Below, piece after piece: positions 1 through 9,675 of a stretch of 64,000 nt of DNA. The DNA is taken from the NCBI GenBank assembly GCA_947646735.1, contig CANTFK010000987.1, forward strand, positions 372,001 to 436,000. The letters are read 5' to 3'. Position 1 is the stretch's first letter. The number at the start of each line of letters is the position of its first letter. The notes below the pieces were generated by a model. It saw only the letters and a program-made list of their open reading frames with translations, did not search any database and was not told the DNA's origin. The position numbers and the translations under genes were made by a program. Origin of the DNA: Peronospora farinosa (Eukaryota > Oomycota > Peronosporomycetes > Peronosporales > Peronosporaceae).

Positions 1-426
1 CCAGTTTTGTCGGGCAGTCAACATGGATCAACAAATTCAGTACAAGCGAGCTCACCAGTGCTTCGACCTTTAACTGCGCCATCCGCGTGGGACTCTACTA
101 CAATTCCCTCTTCATCTTTGTTCCCTACGGCGCCGTTCTTAACGTTGGAGCAGAAGATGGAGCAGAAGATGGGACAGAGAAGAAAGCTGGAAGATGAGCG
201 CAAAGATTTACTCGAACGTTTACGTAAGAATCAAGAAGCGATGGATGTGCTCGAGCTGGAAACGTGGTCGATGCAGATCTTACAGCAGCAAGAGCTAACC
301 CGAGTGGCGCAGCAGGGGAGCGATAAGCATTTGGCCATCCGCATGGCAGAAGAGGAAGAAATGCAGCTGAGGCTTTTGCAAGAGTACGAAAAGTCCCAAG
401 AAGAGGAGCTATGGAATTGGAATTAG
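1..426 (+). CDS. 3' end of a coiled-coil protein (partial at left edge)
   Basis: The frame is open from the first base of the window to the TAA ending at 426, so this is the C-terminal part (about 141 residues) of a gene that starts outside. The first half is Ser/Thr/Pro-rich and looks disordered. The second half is a highly charged helix rich in Glu, Gln, Lys and Arg (for example EQKMEQKMGQRRKLEDERKD), ending in an acidic Trp-Asn tail, and is probably a coiled coil. No catalytic motif is visible and I do not recognise the family. The next gene starts 173 bp downstream on the same strand. Confidence 0.6.
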   Translation, partial: PVLSGSQHGSTNSVQASSPVLRPLTAPSAWDSTTIPSSSLFPTAPFLTLEQKMEQKMGQRRKLEDERKDLLERLRKNQEAMDVLELETWSMQILQQQELTRVAQQGSDKHLAIRMAEEEEMQLRLLQEYEKSQEEELWNWN

Positions 427-598
427 TGTGGTAATAATTCAGGTGGGGCATCTATCTCCTGCACATCGAGTTTGTATTCATACACGTTGCCATTAATTTG
501 CAGCTTTTCATTTATTGTCAATCGTTTGTTGGACGCCGTGCGTCTATCCATTCTCTAGAATTCCTTGACAGTCTTTTTGCTTTGTCTGTGTAGTCAGC

Positions 599-2845
599 AT
601 GAAGCTAAAAGTTAGCAGTGGACTGCTGGAGCAAGTGCGTACATATGAGGAAGAGCGGAAGCTGATTGACCAGCTACGAGACATTGGTCTCGACGAGTAC
701 ATCGAATTGCCGCAAATCGCCGTTATGGGGGACACTTCCAGTGGCAAGTCGTCCCTGTTATCGGCACTATCGGGTATCTCTTTCCCATCTTCCGACCAAC
801 TCACCACAAGATGCCCCACACGTGTTCTCCTCACACGTGCCGATACCTTTCGTGGTAGTGTGCGTCTAATCCGATTTCAGACGAGTGCCAATGATGGAGG
901 CGAGAACAAGAAACGAGAAGAAATTGAAAGCCTTAATCGCATGGAAGACGTCCCAGATGCTATAACAAAGCTTACCAAGAAACTTGTCTCGGAGGGCCAG
1001 TACATCAGCGATGATGAGATTGTCATTGAGATGAGTGGTCCTAACCTACCTAATCTCACGCTCACGGATCTACCAGGACTTGTGCGTACGGTGGGTGATA
1101 ACGAAGATCAGAGTATTATTTCGAGGATTCGGCAAATTGTCAACAGATACATGCAGCAGGAGCGTACTATCATTCTCGCTGTCGTACCAGCTAATGTGGA
1201 TATGCATAATACGGAAATACTGCAAGCAGCACAGGAAGCCGATCCGAGTGGTACTCGAACGATCGCTGTGATAACAAAGCTGGATTTGGTGGATACTGGT
1301 GCCGAGGTAGGTGTTCATGAATTACTGCTGAACAAGAAGAAGTGCATGAAGCTTGGCTATCATGCCGTCAAATGCCGCAATCAGCTAGAATTGACAAACG
1401 GCACGACGATTGAAAAGAGTGTGGTGAATGAGATGTCATTTTTTAGTGAGCATCCGTATTGGCGTCGCCTACCGAACCATTTGTGGGGTGTGTCAAGATT
1501 GGTCGAGAGGTTGGTGTCCATCTTGCAAGACAATGTCCGTCGGTCATTGCCGAAGGTTATTGAAGAGATCAACACGCGCATGGTTGAGACGCAATATGCA
1601 TTGTCAAGTCTGGGCTTGGCACTAGAGACACCCGGTGCTCAGCGCCAGCGCTTTGGCAAGTGGGTAAATCAATATTTGCGCATGATGGAAGCTGCAATAA
1701 ACGGGCAGTATGAACTCTTGCCTCCTAATGCCGTTTCATTCAGTAGTGTCCAGTCGGAAGCACGCTTGCGAGCTGTACTGAGGCAAAAGGACTTGATCTT
1801 TCGGGCTGAAATTGAAGCTAAAAAGGCAAATGACGTTCTTGGGACGAGTGATTCGTTGTCGTCAACAAGACCAAGTTCATATGCAGGATTCCAGAAATCA
1901 AAAGCTGATGTTGCTGTCGGGGACCGTGTCACTGTGCAAGTTGGGAGACAAAAAGAGGTCGTTTGCAAAGTGGTGAAGACGAACAGTACAGATGTGCTAT
2001 GCGAAAAATTGCCACACGAGTGGTTGGGTGCTTCGCGCTGGCAATTTGCTACTGATGAAGCTGGAACTTCCGAGAACAAGAATGAAGCTCTAAAACAATT
2101 TATTGCGGCGAATCGGGGTGACGAACTCGCCATCTTTCCTTCCTACCGCATCTTTTGCAGCTGTGTTCAGCGAAGTGTGATAGAATGGGAGCGACCCGCT
2201 TTGCAGCTACTCGAGCACTATCACACACAAACAGGATCGGTTTCAAGTCATTTAATTTCTGTACTGTTAGCAGATTCTGATAACGTACGCAGCGAACAAT
2301 TTTTCAAGGAAACAAGTAAACGAGTACTTGGAAAGCTGCAAGAAGGTGCTCGTCAAGAGCTAAAGTTACTATTGCAACAAGAAGCTCGGCCTTATACACA
2401 AGACACACGTCTGTACGATGAATTGGACCGGCTTCGTCAACAAGCGCTAAGTGCCAAACTGGAAGCTGCACTTCCACGTGGAGATACATGTGGTCGAGTA
2501 TCGTTGATTGACGTTACGCGTGCATTGGAAGAAATTTTATCGAGACCATTTGCTATGTCCTTGGACGATCGTGAAGTGCTGGAGATGGAAATTGCTTTGT
2601 CTGCTTATCTGAAAGTGGCTTCGCATCGATTTATCGATATGGTGCCTATAAAACTAAACGAAATTTTGCTGAAATCTTTTTTGCGTGAAATGGAAAATGA
2701 ATTGCTCGAAGCAGCTTCGGATGAAAAGGTGGCAGAGTTATTACAAGAAAATAGTGATAAGGTGAGACGCCGTCAGCAGCTTTTTACTCAATTGTCCAGT
2801 CTTAAGAAAGGAAAGCAAATTATTGAAACGAGTACATCTTGGTAA
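599..2845 (+). CDS. Dynamin-superfamily GTPase (Mx/dynamin-like, no PH or Pro-rich domain)
   Basis: The product is 748 residues from the ATG at 599. The GTPase domain shows the P-loop GDTSSGKSS near residue 43, a TTRCPT switch, the DLPG motif near residue 157 and TKLD near residue 225. A helical middle/stalk region follows, and a GTPase effector domain (about residues 667-743) forms the C-terminal helix bundle. There is no PH domain and no proline-rich tail, which fits Mx/fungal-type dynamins that self-assemble on membranes and hydrolyse GTP. Within the stalk, residues about 435-480 look like an inserted small beta domain (VGDRVTVQVGRQKEVVCKVV), with a Ser-rich linker before it. The gene has no intron and an intact frame. 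Which organelle it acts on cannot be told from the sequence. Confidence 0.93.
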   Translation: MKLKVSSGLLEQVRTYEEERKLIDQLRDIGLDEYIELPQIAVMGDTSSGKSSLLSALSGISFPSSDQLTTRCPTRVLLTRADTFRGSVRLIRFQTSANDGGENKKREEIESLNRMEDVPDAITKLTKKLVSEGQYISDDEIVIEMSGPNLPNLTLTDLPGLVRTVGDNEDQSIISRIRQIVNRYMQQERTIILAVVPANVDMHNTEILQAAQEADPSGTRTIAVITKLDLVDTGAEVGVHELLLNKKKCMKLGYHAVKCRNQLELTNGTTIEKSVVNEMSFFSEHPYWRRLPNHLWGVSRLVERLVSILQDNVRRSLPKVIEEINTRMVETQYALSSLGLALETPGAQRQRFGKWVNQYLRMMEAAINGQYELLPPNAVSFSSVQSEARLRAVLRQKDLIFRAEIEAKKANDVLGTSDSLSSTRPSSYAGFQKSKADVAVGDRVTVQVGRQKEVVCKVVKTNSTDVLCEKLPHEWLGASRWQFATDEAGTSENKNEALKQFIAANRGDELAIFPSYRIFCSCVQRSVIEWERPALQLLEHYHTQTGSVSSHLISVLLADSDNVRSEQFFKETSKRVLGKLQEGARQELKLLLQQEARPYTQDTRLYDELDRLRQQALSAKLEAALPRGDTCGRVSLIDVTRALEEILSRPFAMSLDDREVLEMEIALSAYLKVASHRFIDMVPIKLNEILLKSFLREMENELLEAASDEKVAELLQENSDKVRRRQQLFTQLSSLKKGKQIIETSTSW

Positions 2846-3162
2846 GAAGAAGTCGAAAATATTGAGAAGGAAGTGAAGGACAAGTGGACTTTTTTGTTTA
2901 AATATTTGGAAACTGGGGGAGGAAGTTAGGGACAACACAGTAAATCGAAAACCGTTTTTTTAAGACCAGTGTGTGTGTTAATTAAGGGTAAGTCCTCCAC
3001 CATTAAGTAACGTAGCTTTTAATAAAAATATTTTTTTGTATAAGTGATAGTAGTTATCACAAAAATTCAGTAAAAGTCTCGGGAAAATAAAATAAATTAC
3101 ATCGAAAAGAGCGTAACCTTTGTATATCATGTCGCAGATCTTGCAACGCCCAATCACAATAT
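2846..3162. other. Intergenic stretch, AT-rich, no gene seen
   Basis: About 317 bp between the dynamin stop and the initiator-like site of the FKBP gene. It is AT-rich with T and A runs. An upstream ATG at 3129 opens an 11-codon frame that stops before the FKBP start; whether it lies on the mRNA is unknown. No coding signal was found on either strand. Confidence 0.6.
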
Positions 3163-3179
3163 GACTCATTTTCGCATTT
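3163..3179 (+). promoter_or_regulatory. Oomycete initiator-like element of the FKBP gene
   Basis: The sequence GACTCATTTTCGCATTT resembles the oomycete initiator consensus GCTCATTYYNCAWTTT but has one extra base in the middle. It lies just upstream of the ATG at 3187, a distance that suits the short leaders of oomycete mRNAs. It supports 3187 as the start. It is weaker than the site before the alcohol dehydrogenase gene. Confidence 0.45.
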
Positions 3180-3186
3180 CCAAGTC

Positions 3187-4439
3187 ATGGTCACAATCAC
3201 CGAGTCGGAGCGCGAGGAATTCGTCGATGTCCTGGGCAGCGGCGGTATTTTCCGCAAGATGCTGACCATCAATACTGATGGTATTCAAGCAGGTAACACT
3301 TCATGTCATTTTTGTCATTCTGAGCATTGTACCCATTTCGAAATTGCAATAGTAAAATAAAACTTGACTTGTTATTCCTCTTTTAGAATTTGGGGAAGAA
3401 GTAGGCGTTATGTATTCGACATGGGTGCTTAAATCTGGAAAAAAGGTAACGTCAGACGAGGCACGTAAATTTCGCATCGGAGATGGCGAAGTCATGCCGG
3501 GTACGTCTTTGTTCCATATGTTTACATAATAATGTAGTTTACACTTTGGGGTATACTAATAACTAAGCTGGGATTTGTTTTTCTATATGTGAGATAGCAC
3601 TAGAGCTAGTAGCAAAGATGATGCATGTTGGAGAAATATGTGAAGTACGTTGCGATGCTCGGTTTGCGTATGGAGACGTGGGATTGGAACCTCATGTGGC
3701 TCCTGGTGCAGAAATAAAGCTTTTGGTGGAACTCTGTCGCGTGGGTAAGAAGATTACAGCTGAAATGGGCTCTCAGGAGCTTATTGTTGAGGCTACACAG
3801 AAGAAAGAGAGTGGTAATCGTTATTTTAAAGAGAAGAACTATGAACAGGCAGCCAAGCTGTACAAGCGAGCACTTAAATTGCTAGAGACATGGGATCATT
3901 CGGACGAAGACACGGTGCAGTGTAAAGAGCTGCTAATTGCATTAGGAAATAACGTGGGAAATGTGCAGCACAAGTTGAAGCAGTACAAGGAGGCACGGCA
4001 GTCGAGTCTGGAGGTGCTGCAGCTTGATGGGAAGAATGTAAAGGCCATGTATCGCATTGGTCACCTCGCATTAGACCAGAGCGACTTTGACGAAGCAAAT
4101 TCTTTTCTTCGCAAGGCGATGGAGATTGAACCGAAGAATATCAAGGTGCGTCAGTTGCTGGTGCAACTAAAGAAGAAGAAGCGCGATCAAAAGGCACTGG
4201 AGAGGAAGCTTTATGCAAAGCTGGGGGAAAGAAAAGTTACTGATAATGGGAAGACCGGTCAAACTGTCGGACTAGTTACGCGTGTCAGACAGAACCCGGT
4301 GATTGTCGCTGCCGTGGTCACAGTTATCATTGCGATTGTCATGTACATGTACATTGGAAAACCGAATTACGAGATCACTCAAACAAGTCTTTCTTCGCCA
4401 ACTCCGAGCGGTCGCCATCAAGGAACAACGGCAAGATAG
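3187..4439 (+). CDS. Tail-anchored FKBP-TPR immunophilin (FKBP38/TWD1-like), 3 exons
   Basis: I read three exons: 3187-3292, 3387-3500 and 3598-4439, with GT-AG introns of 94 and 97 bp. The joined frame encodes 353 residues. Residues 1 to about 108 form an FKBP fold (GDGEVMP, FAYGDVGLEP, APGAEIKLLVEL). Several FKBP12 active-site residues are replaced: the FD pair is gone and the GWD tryptophan is absent, so prolyl isomerase activity is doubtful. TPR repeats follow (SGNRYFKEKNYEQAAKLYKR; YKEARQSSLEVLQL; AMYRIGHLALDQSDFDEA), the type that binds the C-terminus of Hsp90/Hsp70. A Lys-rich stretch and one hydrophobic segment (NPVIVAAVVTVIIAIVMYMY) near the C-terminus indicate a tail anchor, as in FKBP38 and plant TWD1. 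The likely role is a membrane-tethered co-chaperone on ER or mitochondria. Exon borders are inferred from splice motifs and frame. Confidence 0.85.
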
Positions 4440-4580
4440 GGAATGAGGAATGACGTCTTACCTTCGCCTAGCACCGAAATGTTCAAAGACACCAACGTCA
4501 TCCGCAACCCGGAACTGCACAGCCTTCGTAACCGACTGGAGACATCTTTTGGGGTACTTGAATGGCTGCGGACTTTGTAG
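4440..4580 (+). other. Open frame continuing past the FKBP stop (46 codons)
   Basis: In the same frame as the FKBP gene, the reading continues for 46 sense codons after its TAG at 4437-4439, ending at the TAG 4578-4580, with internal ATGs at 4443 and 4479. It could be 3' UTR, a readthrough extension or a small ORF. An open stretch of this length has roughly a one-in-ten chance in random sequence, so evidence for coding is weak. Confidence 0.2.
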
Positions 4581-5064
4581 AAATCTTGTCAACCATTACG
4601 GTAAATAGACAGTCTGTTCTCACATACACAAACACAATCCAGAGAGCTTCGATCATTCGCAAGACTAGCTAGTAGACTTGGTATATGCAATGATTGATGC
4701 TGTGTTTCTTACTACTTATGATCTGGACAAGTATAATTGCCAAGTGTTGTGACTGCCGAACGCAAAACCAATGCGGCAGACTTGCAAGCAAAACATATAT
4801 CTTCTTATATGCATGTAGTCCAGTATGGCATAACACGCCTTCGTCCTCTGTACTTGGCTTGATGGAGGACGATAAGAGCAAGGTTGCCGCCAGTGTGTGC
4901 TTGATGGCGCTCGTGTGCAACCCCTTGGCTTATAAATGTCACGTAGTACCTCAGGTTCCAATGGATAATGGCTGATCCATCAATCTAGAATCGGTTGAAA
5001 CCGCCCTAGCTCAAGCAGCCACCACCATCATAACTAGCCATTCCATCGCTAACATCCGTTGAAA
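4581..5064. other. Intergenic region upstream of the alcohol dehydrogenase gene
   Basis: Open frames exist on both strands (for example 4694-4975 plus and 4669-4961 minus), but none shows a recognisable domain and they overlap each other. I see no gene here. The right end probably holds the promoter of the following gene. Confidence 0.5.
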
Positions 5065-5080
5065 GCTCACTTTGCAATTT
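5065..5080 (+). promoter_or_regulatory. Oomycete initiator (Inr) of the alcohol dehydrogenase gene
   Basis: GCTCACTTTGCAATTT matches the oomycete initiator consensus GCTCATTYYNCAWTTT at 15 of 16 positions. It ends 27 bp before the ATG at 5107, so the leader would be about 35-40 nt. It also argues against an upstream non-ATG start at 5059, which would precede the predicted transcription start. Confidence 0.75.
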
Positions 5081-5106
5081 ACCAAATAGTAGACAATATC
5101 AAATTA

Positions 5107-6174
5107 ATGACGACCGCTCCAAGAACGATTCACGCTTATGCCTGTTTTGGTAAAGATGAAGAAGTCAAGCCTTGGGAATATCAGTCACGTCCACTTGGTG
5201 CCAGTGACGTTGAGATCAAAATCTCCCACTGTGGTATCTGTGGCTCTGACTTGCACACTATTGAGAGTGGTTGGCGTCCATCGACGTATCCGTGTGTTGT
5301 GGGTCACGAGATTGTCGGTGAGGTGACGTTGGCTGGTCCCGATGTTAAAGATCTAAAGGTCGGTGACCGTGTGGGTGTCGGTGCTCTTGCGTGGTCTTGT
5401 CTGAACAAGGACCCGTCGGTTCCATGCAAGGAGTGCTCAAGTGGTGACGACGCCTACTGCGCGCAAAGGGTCTGGACCTACAACGGCACGTACAAGAATG
5501 ATGGAGCGACGTCGTATGGAGGCTATGCTGATTACGTTCGTGTAGCCCACGAGTTTGCTTTCAAAATCCCGGACAATATTCCGTCCGACGTTGCTGCACC
5601 GTTGTTATGTGCCGGTGCTACAGTGTTTACACCGCTCAAAGAAGCCGGTGTAAAGCCTGGTAAACGTGTCGGCGTCCTGGGCATCGGTGGTCTTGGGCAT
5701 TTGGGTATACAATTTGCTAATGCCATGGGTGCCGATGCTGTGGTGGCCTTCTCTCGTTCAGCAAACAAGGAGAAGGAAGTCCGTGACTTGGGTGCAACAG
5801 AATTTGTGGTGTATACGGACGAAAAGCAAGCCGAAGCTGCTGCCGGCTCAGTGGATGTACTATTGATTTGTGCTAGTGCTGAAAACATGCCATACACGCT
5901 CTTTTTGAGCTTTCTAGCTGTGCGTGGGTCGTGTATTATGGTGGGTCTTCCAAACGACGATGTCAAGTTCAGCCCTTTCAGCGTTGTCAGCAAGGGTGCT
6001 AAGTTTGTGGGAAGCAATGTTGGTAGCATTCAGGACATTAAGGATATGTTGGACGTGGCGTCGAAGAAGAACGTGCGTGCTGTGATCCAGAAGCTGCCGA
6101 TGTCCAAAGCGAACGACGGTATAAAGATGGTGCGTAATGGCACGGTGCGCTATCGAGTGGTGCTTGAGAACTAG
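5107..6174 (+). CDS. Zinc-dependent alcohol dehydrogenase, cinnamyl-alcohol/ADH6 type
   Basis: The product is 355 residues from the ATG at 5107, a usual length for this family. It is predicted to reduce aldehydes to alcohols with NADP(H) in the cytosol. The catalytic zinc ligands are in CGICGSD (Cys about residue 42) and GHE. The Rossmann nucleotide site is GIGGLGHLG near residue 191, with FSRS downstream where the NADP phosphate usually binds. Structural-zinc cysteines are at about residues 98, 107, 110 and 118. The first two are separated by eight residues (LNKDPSVP) instead of the usual two, an insertion in the zinc loop. The frame is intact and without introns. Transcription probably starts at the initiator 27 bp upstream. 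The physiological aldehyde cannot be deduced. Confidence 0.93.
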   Translation: MTTAPRTIHAYACFGKDEEVKPWEYQSRPLGASDVEIKISHCGICGSDLHTIESGWRPSTYPCVVGHEIVGEVTLAGPDVKDLKVGDRVGVGALAWSCLNKDPSVPCKECSSGDDAYCAQRVWTYNGTYKNDGATSYGGYADYVRVAHEFAFKIPDNIPSDVAAPLLCAGATVFTPLKEAGVKPGKRVGVLGIGGLGHLGIQFANAMGADAVVAFSRSANKEKEVRDLGATEFVVYTDEKQAEAAAGSVDVLLICASAENMPYTLFLSFLAVRGSCIMVGLPNDDVKFSPFSVVSKGAKFVGSNVGSIQDIKDMLDVASKKNVRAVIQKLPMSKANDGIKMVRNGTVRYRVVLEN

Positions 6175-6829
6175 GTTTTGTACGTGTGCGAATCGCTTGA
6201 AAAAGATGAGACTTTGAAAACGTGCTCATTTTGTCTGACTGACTTTGTTGTCGCTTATCAACACTGCTGGGTTTAAGGGCACGACTCAACGAAGACTTAC
6301 CTATGAAACAAAAATGAAGTTTGCGCCAAAACAATTCACACAGAATCATTCGTAATTGTACAGCTCCAGTTTAAGTGACAAGAGCTTCGATACGACAGAA
6401 GTTGCAAAAAGTCTCTGTTCATTTAGTTCTCCTTTCGCCTTCTCGACCATAATACTGATAGATGAATAATCTGCTTGAGATTATCACCTTGCTCGTTTCA
6501 TATTTAGATTACCAAGCTTATCAATGCAGGCTTCAAAATCGTTTGAGACAATGGTTTTGATTTAGTGGTTCTGCGCACTGTTTGTTGTACATCCGGTATC
6601 TGCACTTTTCGACGTCTCTGCTGTGCTCGCGAATATAATGACTAGGGCAAAAAAGTTGACAATATCAAACTCTTCAGTCAATTACACTACGAAAAACCTT
6701 AGTGCCTTTTGTGTAGCAAACACGTTTGATTATGCACTAGGTATGTTTAAGACCTTGTGAAGGGTAGCGTCGTTCTCGAGCCATGGGTGTTTGGGTGGGC
6801 AATGGTAGCAGCTACTACCTTAGACCGAC
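6175..6829. other. Intergenic region, no gene seen
   Basis: About 655 bp. The first part is the 3' flank of the dehydrogenase gene and the rest precedes the decayed PPR-like gene. Open frames here are short and lack domains. It may hold part of the lost 5' end of the PPR-like gene. Confidence 0.5.
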
Positions 6830-8150
6830 ATGAACTGGTTGTTGGCATTTTCAGCGCTTGTTGAAAGTTGGAAGAGAAGGAGAAAAAGATTTTGTAATTT
6901 TGAGGTGAATGCAAGTAAATGCATCGTATTCGAGATGCTGCATGATACGCATGAACGTAGAGTGCTAATGTCACAATTTGCACTTCGAGCGTTTGTGAGT
7001 GTTGCGGACAAGGCGTACAAGTCCGACTTGGCACAAGATGCTGTTCCCATAATGCAGGATAAAGGAATGGCACTTTCGAGTGAGCTTTACAGCAATGTAC
7101 TGAAGGCCTGTGGCAAGAATGAAAGGTGGAGCGATGTTCTGGAATTTTTGAAGTCAAGCTCGATGACATGTAAGTGGAACTAAGTGGCTCCGCTTTGAGT
7201 TCGGTAGTTATGGCAATTGCGAAAAGTAAGGTCGAGGAGCTATAGAGATAGGGCTCGAATTACTTATCGATCTTCCATCGAAATGGTTTAGATATGCGTG
7301 GAATGCCGCCATGGAGGCACTCGTACAGACCAAGCAGCTTGATAAAATTCTCGCTCTAGCGAACAAAATGAAAAATTACCGGCTAAAGTGGAGCCTGTTC
7401 ACGTACTTAATGGTGGTATTGGCGCTCATTCGAAATGGGTCCATCGAGGAGGCAAGACAAGTGCTACATACCAAAGCAAAGCGCACAAAATTCATCGTCA
7501 GTACCTGTAGTTGTATCTTTTGGGCTGGAAGTGCTTTATGTTTTTCGGTCTGCCAACGGATCAGGTCTGACGAACATTATTGCCACGAAGTTGCTTGAGA
7601 CGATGGCAAATCATAACCGCATTGACGACTGTCTGGAGATGCTGGACTCTTTCAAGGAACTTCTGAAGCCGACTGCCCGCGTGGCTGCATTCAGGGCGTT
7701 TTGTGCCTTAAGGGAGGACAGTCGGGCACAAAAAGTGTTTGAGTCGATGTTTTTCGATGATTTGGCCTTAAAGAGACAAAAAAATTCTCGACAAGCTTGA
7801 TTGCTGCGATGAAGTTCGAGGTAGTCATGAACGTTATTGATCGTGTACGGAAACAAGGCAAGTACATCAGCATCGAGGACTATAAAAAGATTCAAGAGTG
7901 CTTCGAACACGATGAAAATTGGCGATTGACAATTCAGTTGCTGCCTTCAGTGACGCGGGACAGCTTTGGTTGATGACTGCGGTCCCTCCAATTTGGTGCA
8001 ATGCATGTCAATCTTTCGGCAGGGTTTCATGCCAAATGAACGGTAATGGCGCTGAAATCGCAGACATGCTAGACATTCTCAACATCGGTGTGGAAGCCAG
8101 AATAAGTATCGTAACCGTAAGACATCTGTGAATGTAGTCGGAAAACGACA
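6830..8150 (+). pseudogene. Pentatricopeptide-repeat-like gene, frameshifted
   Basis: Successive plus-strand segments in changing frames read like PPR helical pairs: 6830-7183 (SSELYSNVLKACGKNERWSD), 7293-7490 (YAWNAAMEALVQTKQLDKIL; TYLMVVLALIRNGSIEEARQ), 7490-7785 (LLETMANHNRIDDCLEMLDS) and 7785-7970 (FSTSLIAAMKFEVVMNVIDR). The joins at about 7490 and in the A-run at 7779-7787 need single-base shifts. A GTAAGT at 7170 and an AG at 7290-7291 could bound a 122-bp intron, but the phases disagree by one base. PPR proteins bind organellar RNA. This copy is probably dead, or the sequence has indel errors. Family assignment is moderate. Confidence 0.55.
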
Positions 8151-8435
8151 AGATCTCGAAGAGTGAGTTTATGAGCTTGTATCTTTCAAGGCTGAGCTTA
8201 GACGACGTACAAGCTTCTGTGGTTCTAAGAAAGTTCTTGCGAATCGTGAAAGTAAGCAGTTTTCATAACAGAACGAAAGCTAGAGGTCAACAGGTTTACT
8301 AAAAATTGGTTCTCGAGCACGACACGGTAGCGTACCGTGCTAATGCAAACCATCTTGATTTCCTAGTTCACCTTGCGCATTGGAATCTTTCAAATTACAA
8401 GACTCATGCTCTTTTTCGACGCCATCTTCTGAATA

Positions 8436-9043
8436 TCATGGTGCGGGAAGTGAGCAGCTCGTTGTTGCGCCACGGCACGAGGCTTTAGAGAACAGATGCG
8501 TATTCAAGCCGATGATATGGGCGTTGGTTACGGCCTCGCACACAAACGTGATGACCTTCTCCTTAGGAGCGAGATACTTACTAGTGTAATAGTTGCAGAG
8601 CACGTCGTCGAGGGTCTCAAGGGCATCTGCTTTCCAGACACGAGACGCTCGTACAGATCTATGACATCAGCTGCAAACATAGCGTACACGTTGTTAGTGA
8701 GATCGTATCCCTCGACTGTGCTAAACAAGCTGAACACACTGAACACGCTGGCAACAGCAACGCCGACGCCGCTGAATCCTTGCTGGAAGACTCTGTAGGC
8801 AAAGTCGTGACTACTGCTTTTTCTGGCACCTAGCATCCGCAGATGACACCAAGCACATCAAGCACCCGCAGATGACACCAAGCACTCACTGATGACACCA
8901 GCACCCGCTGATGGTACCAAGCATCTGCTGACTTGCACGCCAACACAGGCAACCATCGTGACCACCATTATAGCGAGCACAAGTAAGACTACTTTGAAAA
9001 CCAGCGCCGGCGTACGTATTCGTGACTCAGTCTCTTGGTCCAT
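8436..9043 (-). pseudogene. Decayed gene for an unknown single-pass membrane protein
   Basis: On minus, 9043-8858 encodes a short polar N-terminus, then a hydrophobic segment (PALVFKVVLLVLAIMVVTMV), then a Cys/Ser/Ala-rich repeat. Further on (8836 to about 8620) a different frame reads HDFAYRVFQQGFSGVGVAVA and DLTNNVYAMFAADVIDLYER. After a one-base shift near KQMP it continues as ALETLDDVLCNYYTSKYLAP to a TGA at 8436-8438. The segments read as one protein: an N-terminal signal anchor followed by a helical extracytoplasmic part with conserved cysteines. I do not recognise the family. At least two frame breaks make it a pseudogene or a sequence with errors. Confidence 0.45.
8828..8935. repeat. 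Short minisatellite inside the decayed membrane-protein gene
   Basis: Four to five imperfect copies of a unit near 24-28 bp (core GCAGATGACACCAAGCAC) are in tandem. On minus they would encode a Cys-Leu-Val-Ser-Ser-Ala repeat. The unit length varies, which may explain the frame breaks around it. Confidence 0.6.
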
Positions 9044-9670
9044 AACGGTTGGACCGTCACATCGTTATGCGTCGTCGAGACACTTCCACTCAGCTTTTAG
9101 CATTGCGACCAGAGCCCAAGCGTGGAGTTGGCAAATCACGTCGAGATACAGTAATCAGAGCTAGCCGGCACGACTTGCACATATGCTGTTGTCGCCGAGA
9201 GCTCCGCATATCGCATCCGCCTCGTACTTTAATCGTTAGCTCTACGAGTTAACTCCTTTGCCCATAGTCACCTTGTTTATTGAAGTCCGGCACATCCACG
9301 TCCAAAGCCTTGACGTACTTCTCTGCAAGGCCGAGCTACTTACGCGCCGTAAATGACGTCGTTGGATCGAGTTACCTCGAAGACGGAATTCCCAACACAT
9401 CATCGACACCATCACTCTTTTCGCAGACCTGGTCGGTGGGTTTCTGCATCGAAAGCGGGAAAGGAGATGGTGATCTTTCGTCGTCTTGGAGATGGTGACT
9501 GACAGACGATGCGGCTGCCTACAGATTTTGGCATACCATCGTGCAAAGACAGTCGGCCGAAGATAGCGAAAGAAGAATGCTGTGTGTAATATTCTCGATA
9601 CAGAAAAAGTGTGTGTCTGGTAAGATTCGTGCTGGCGGATGCGTTTGCGATGTAGTTCCAAGCGTATATC
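9044..9670. other. Degenerate region without a clear gene
   Basis: A minus-strand reading around 9240-9440 gives protein-like segments (FTARK, LGLAEKYVKALDVDVPDF) interrupted by stops, which may be an older relic. Nothing else could be supported on either strand. Confidence 0.3.
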
Positions 9671-9675
9671 CTGCT

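Noticed and set aside
9242..9661. 139-codon minus frame as a gene
   Set aside because: Composition is Arg/Ser-rich without a domain. Another minus frame in the same place looks more protein-like, so this is likely a shadow of a relic.
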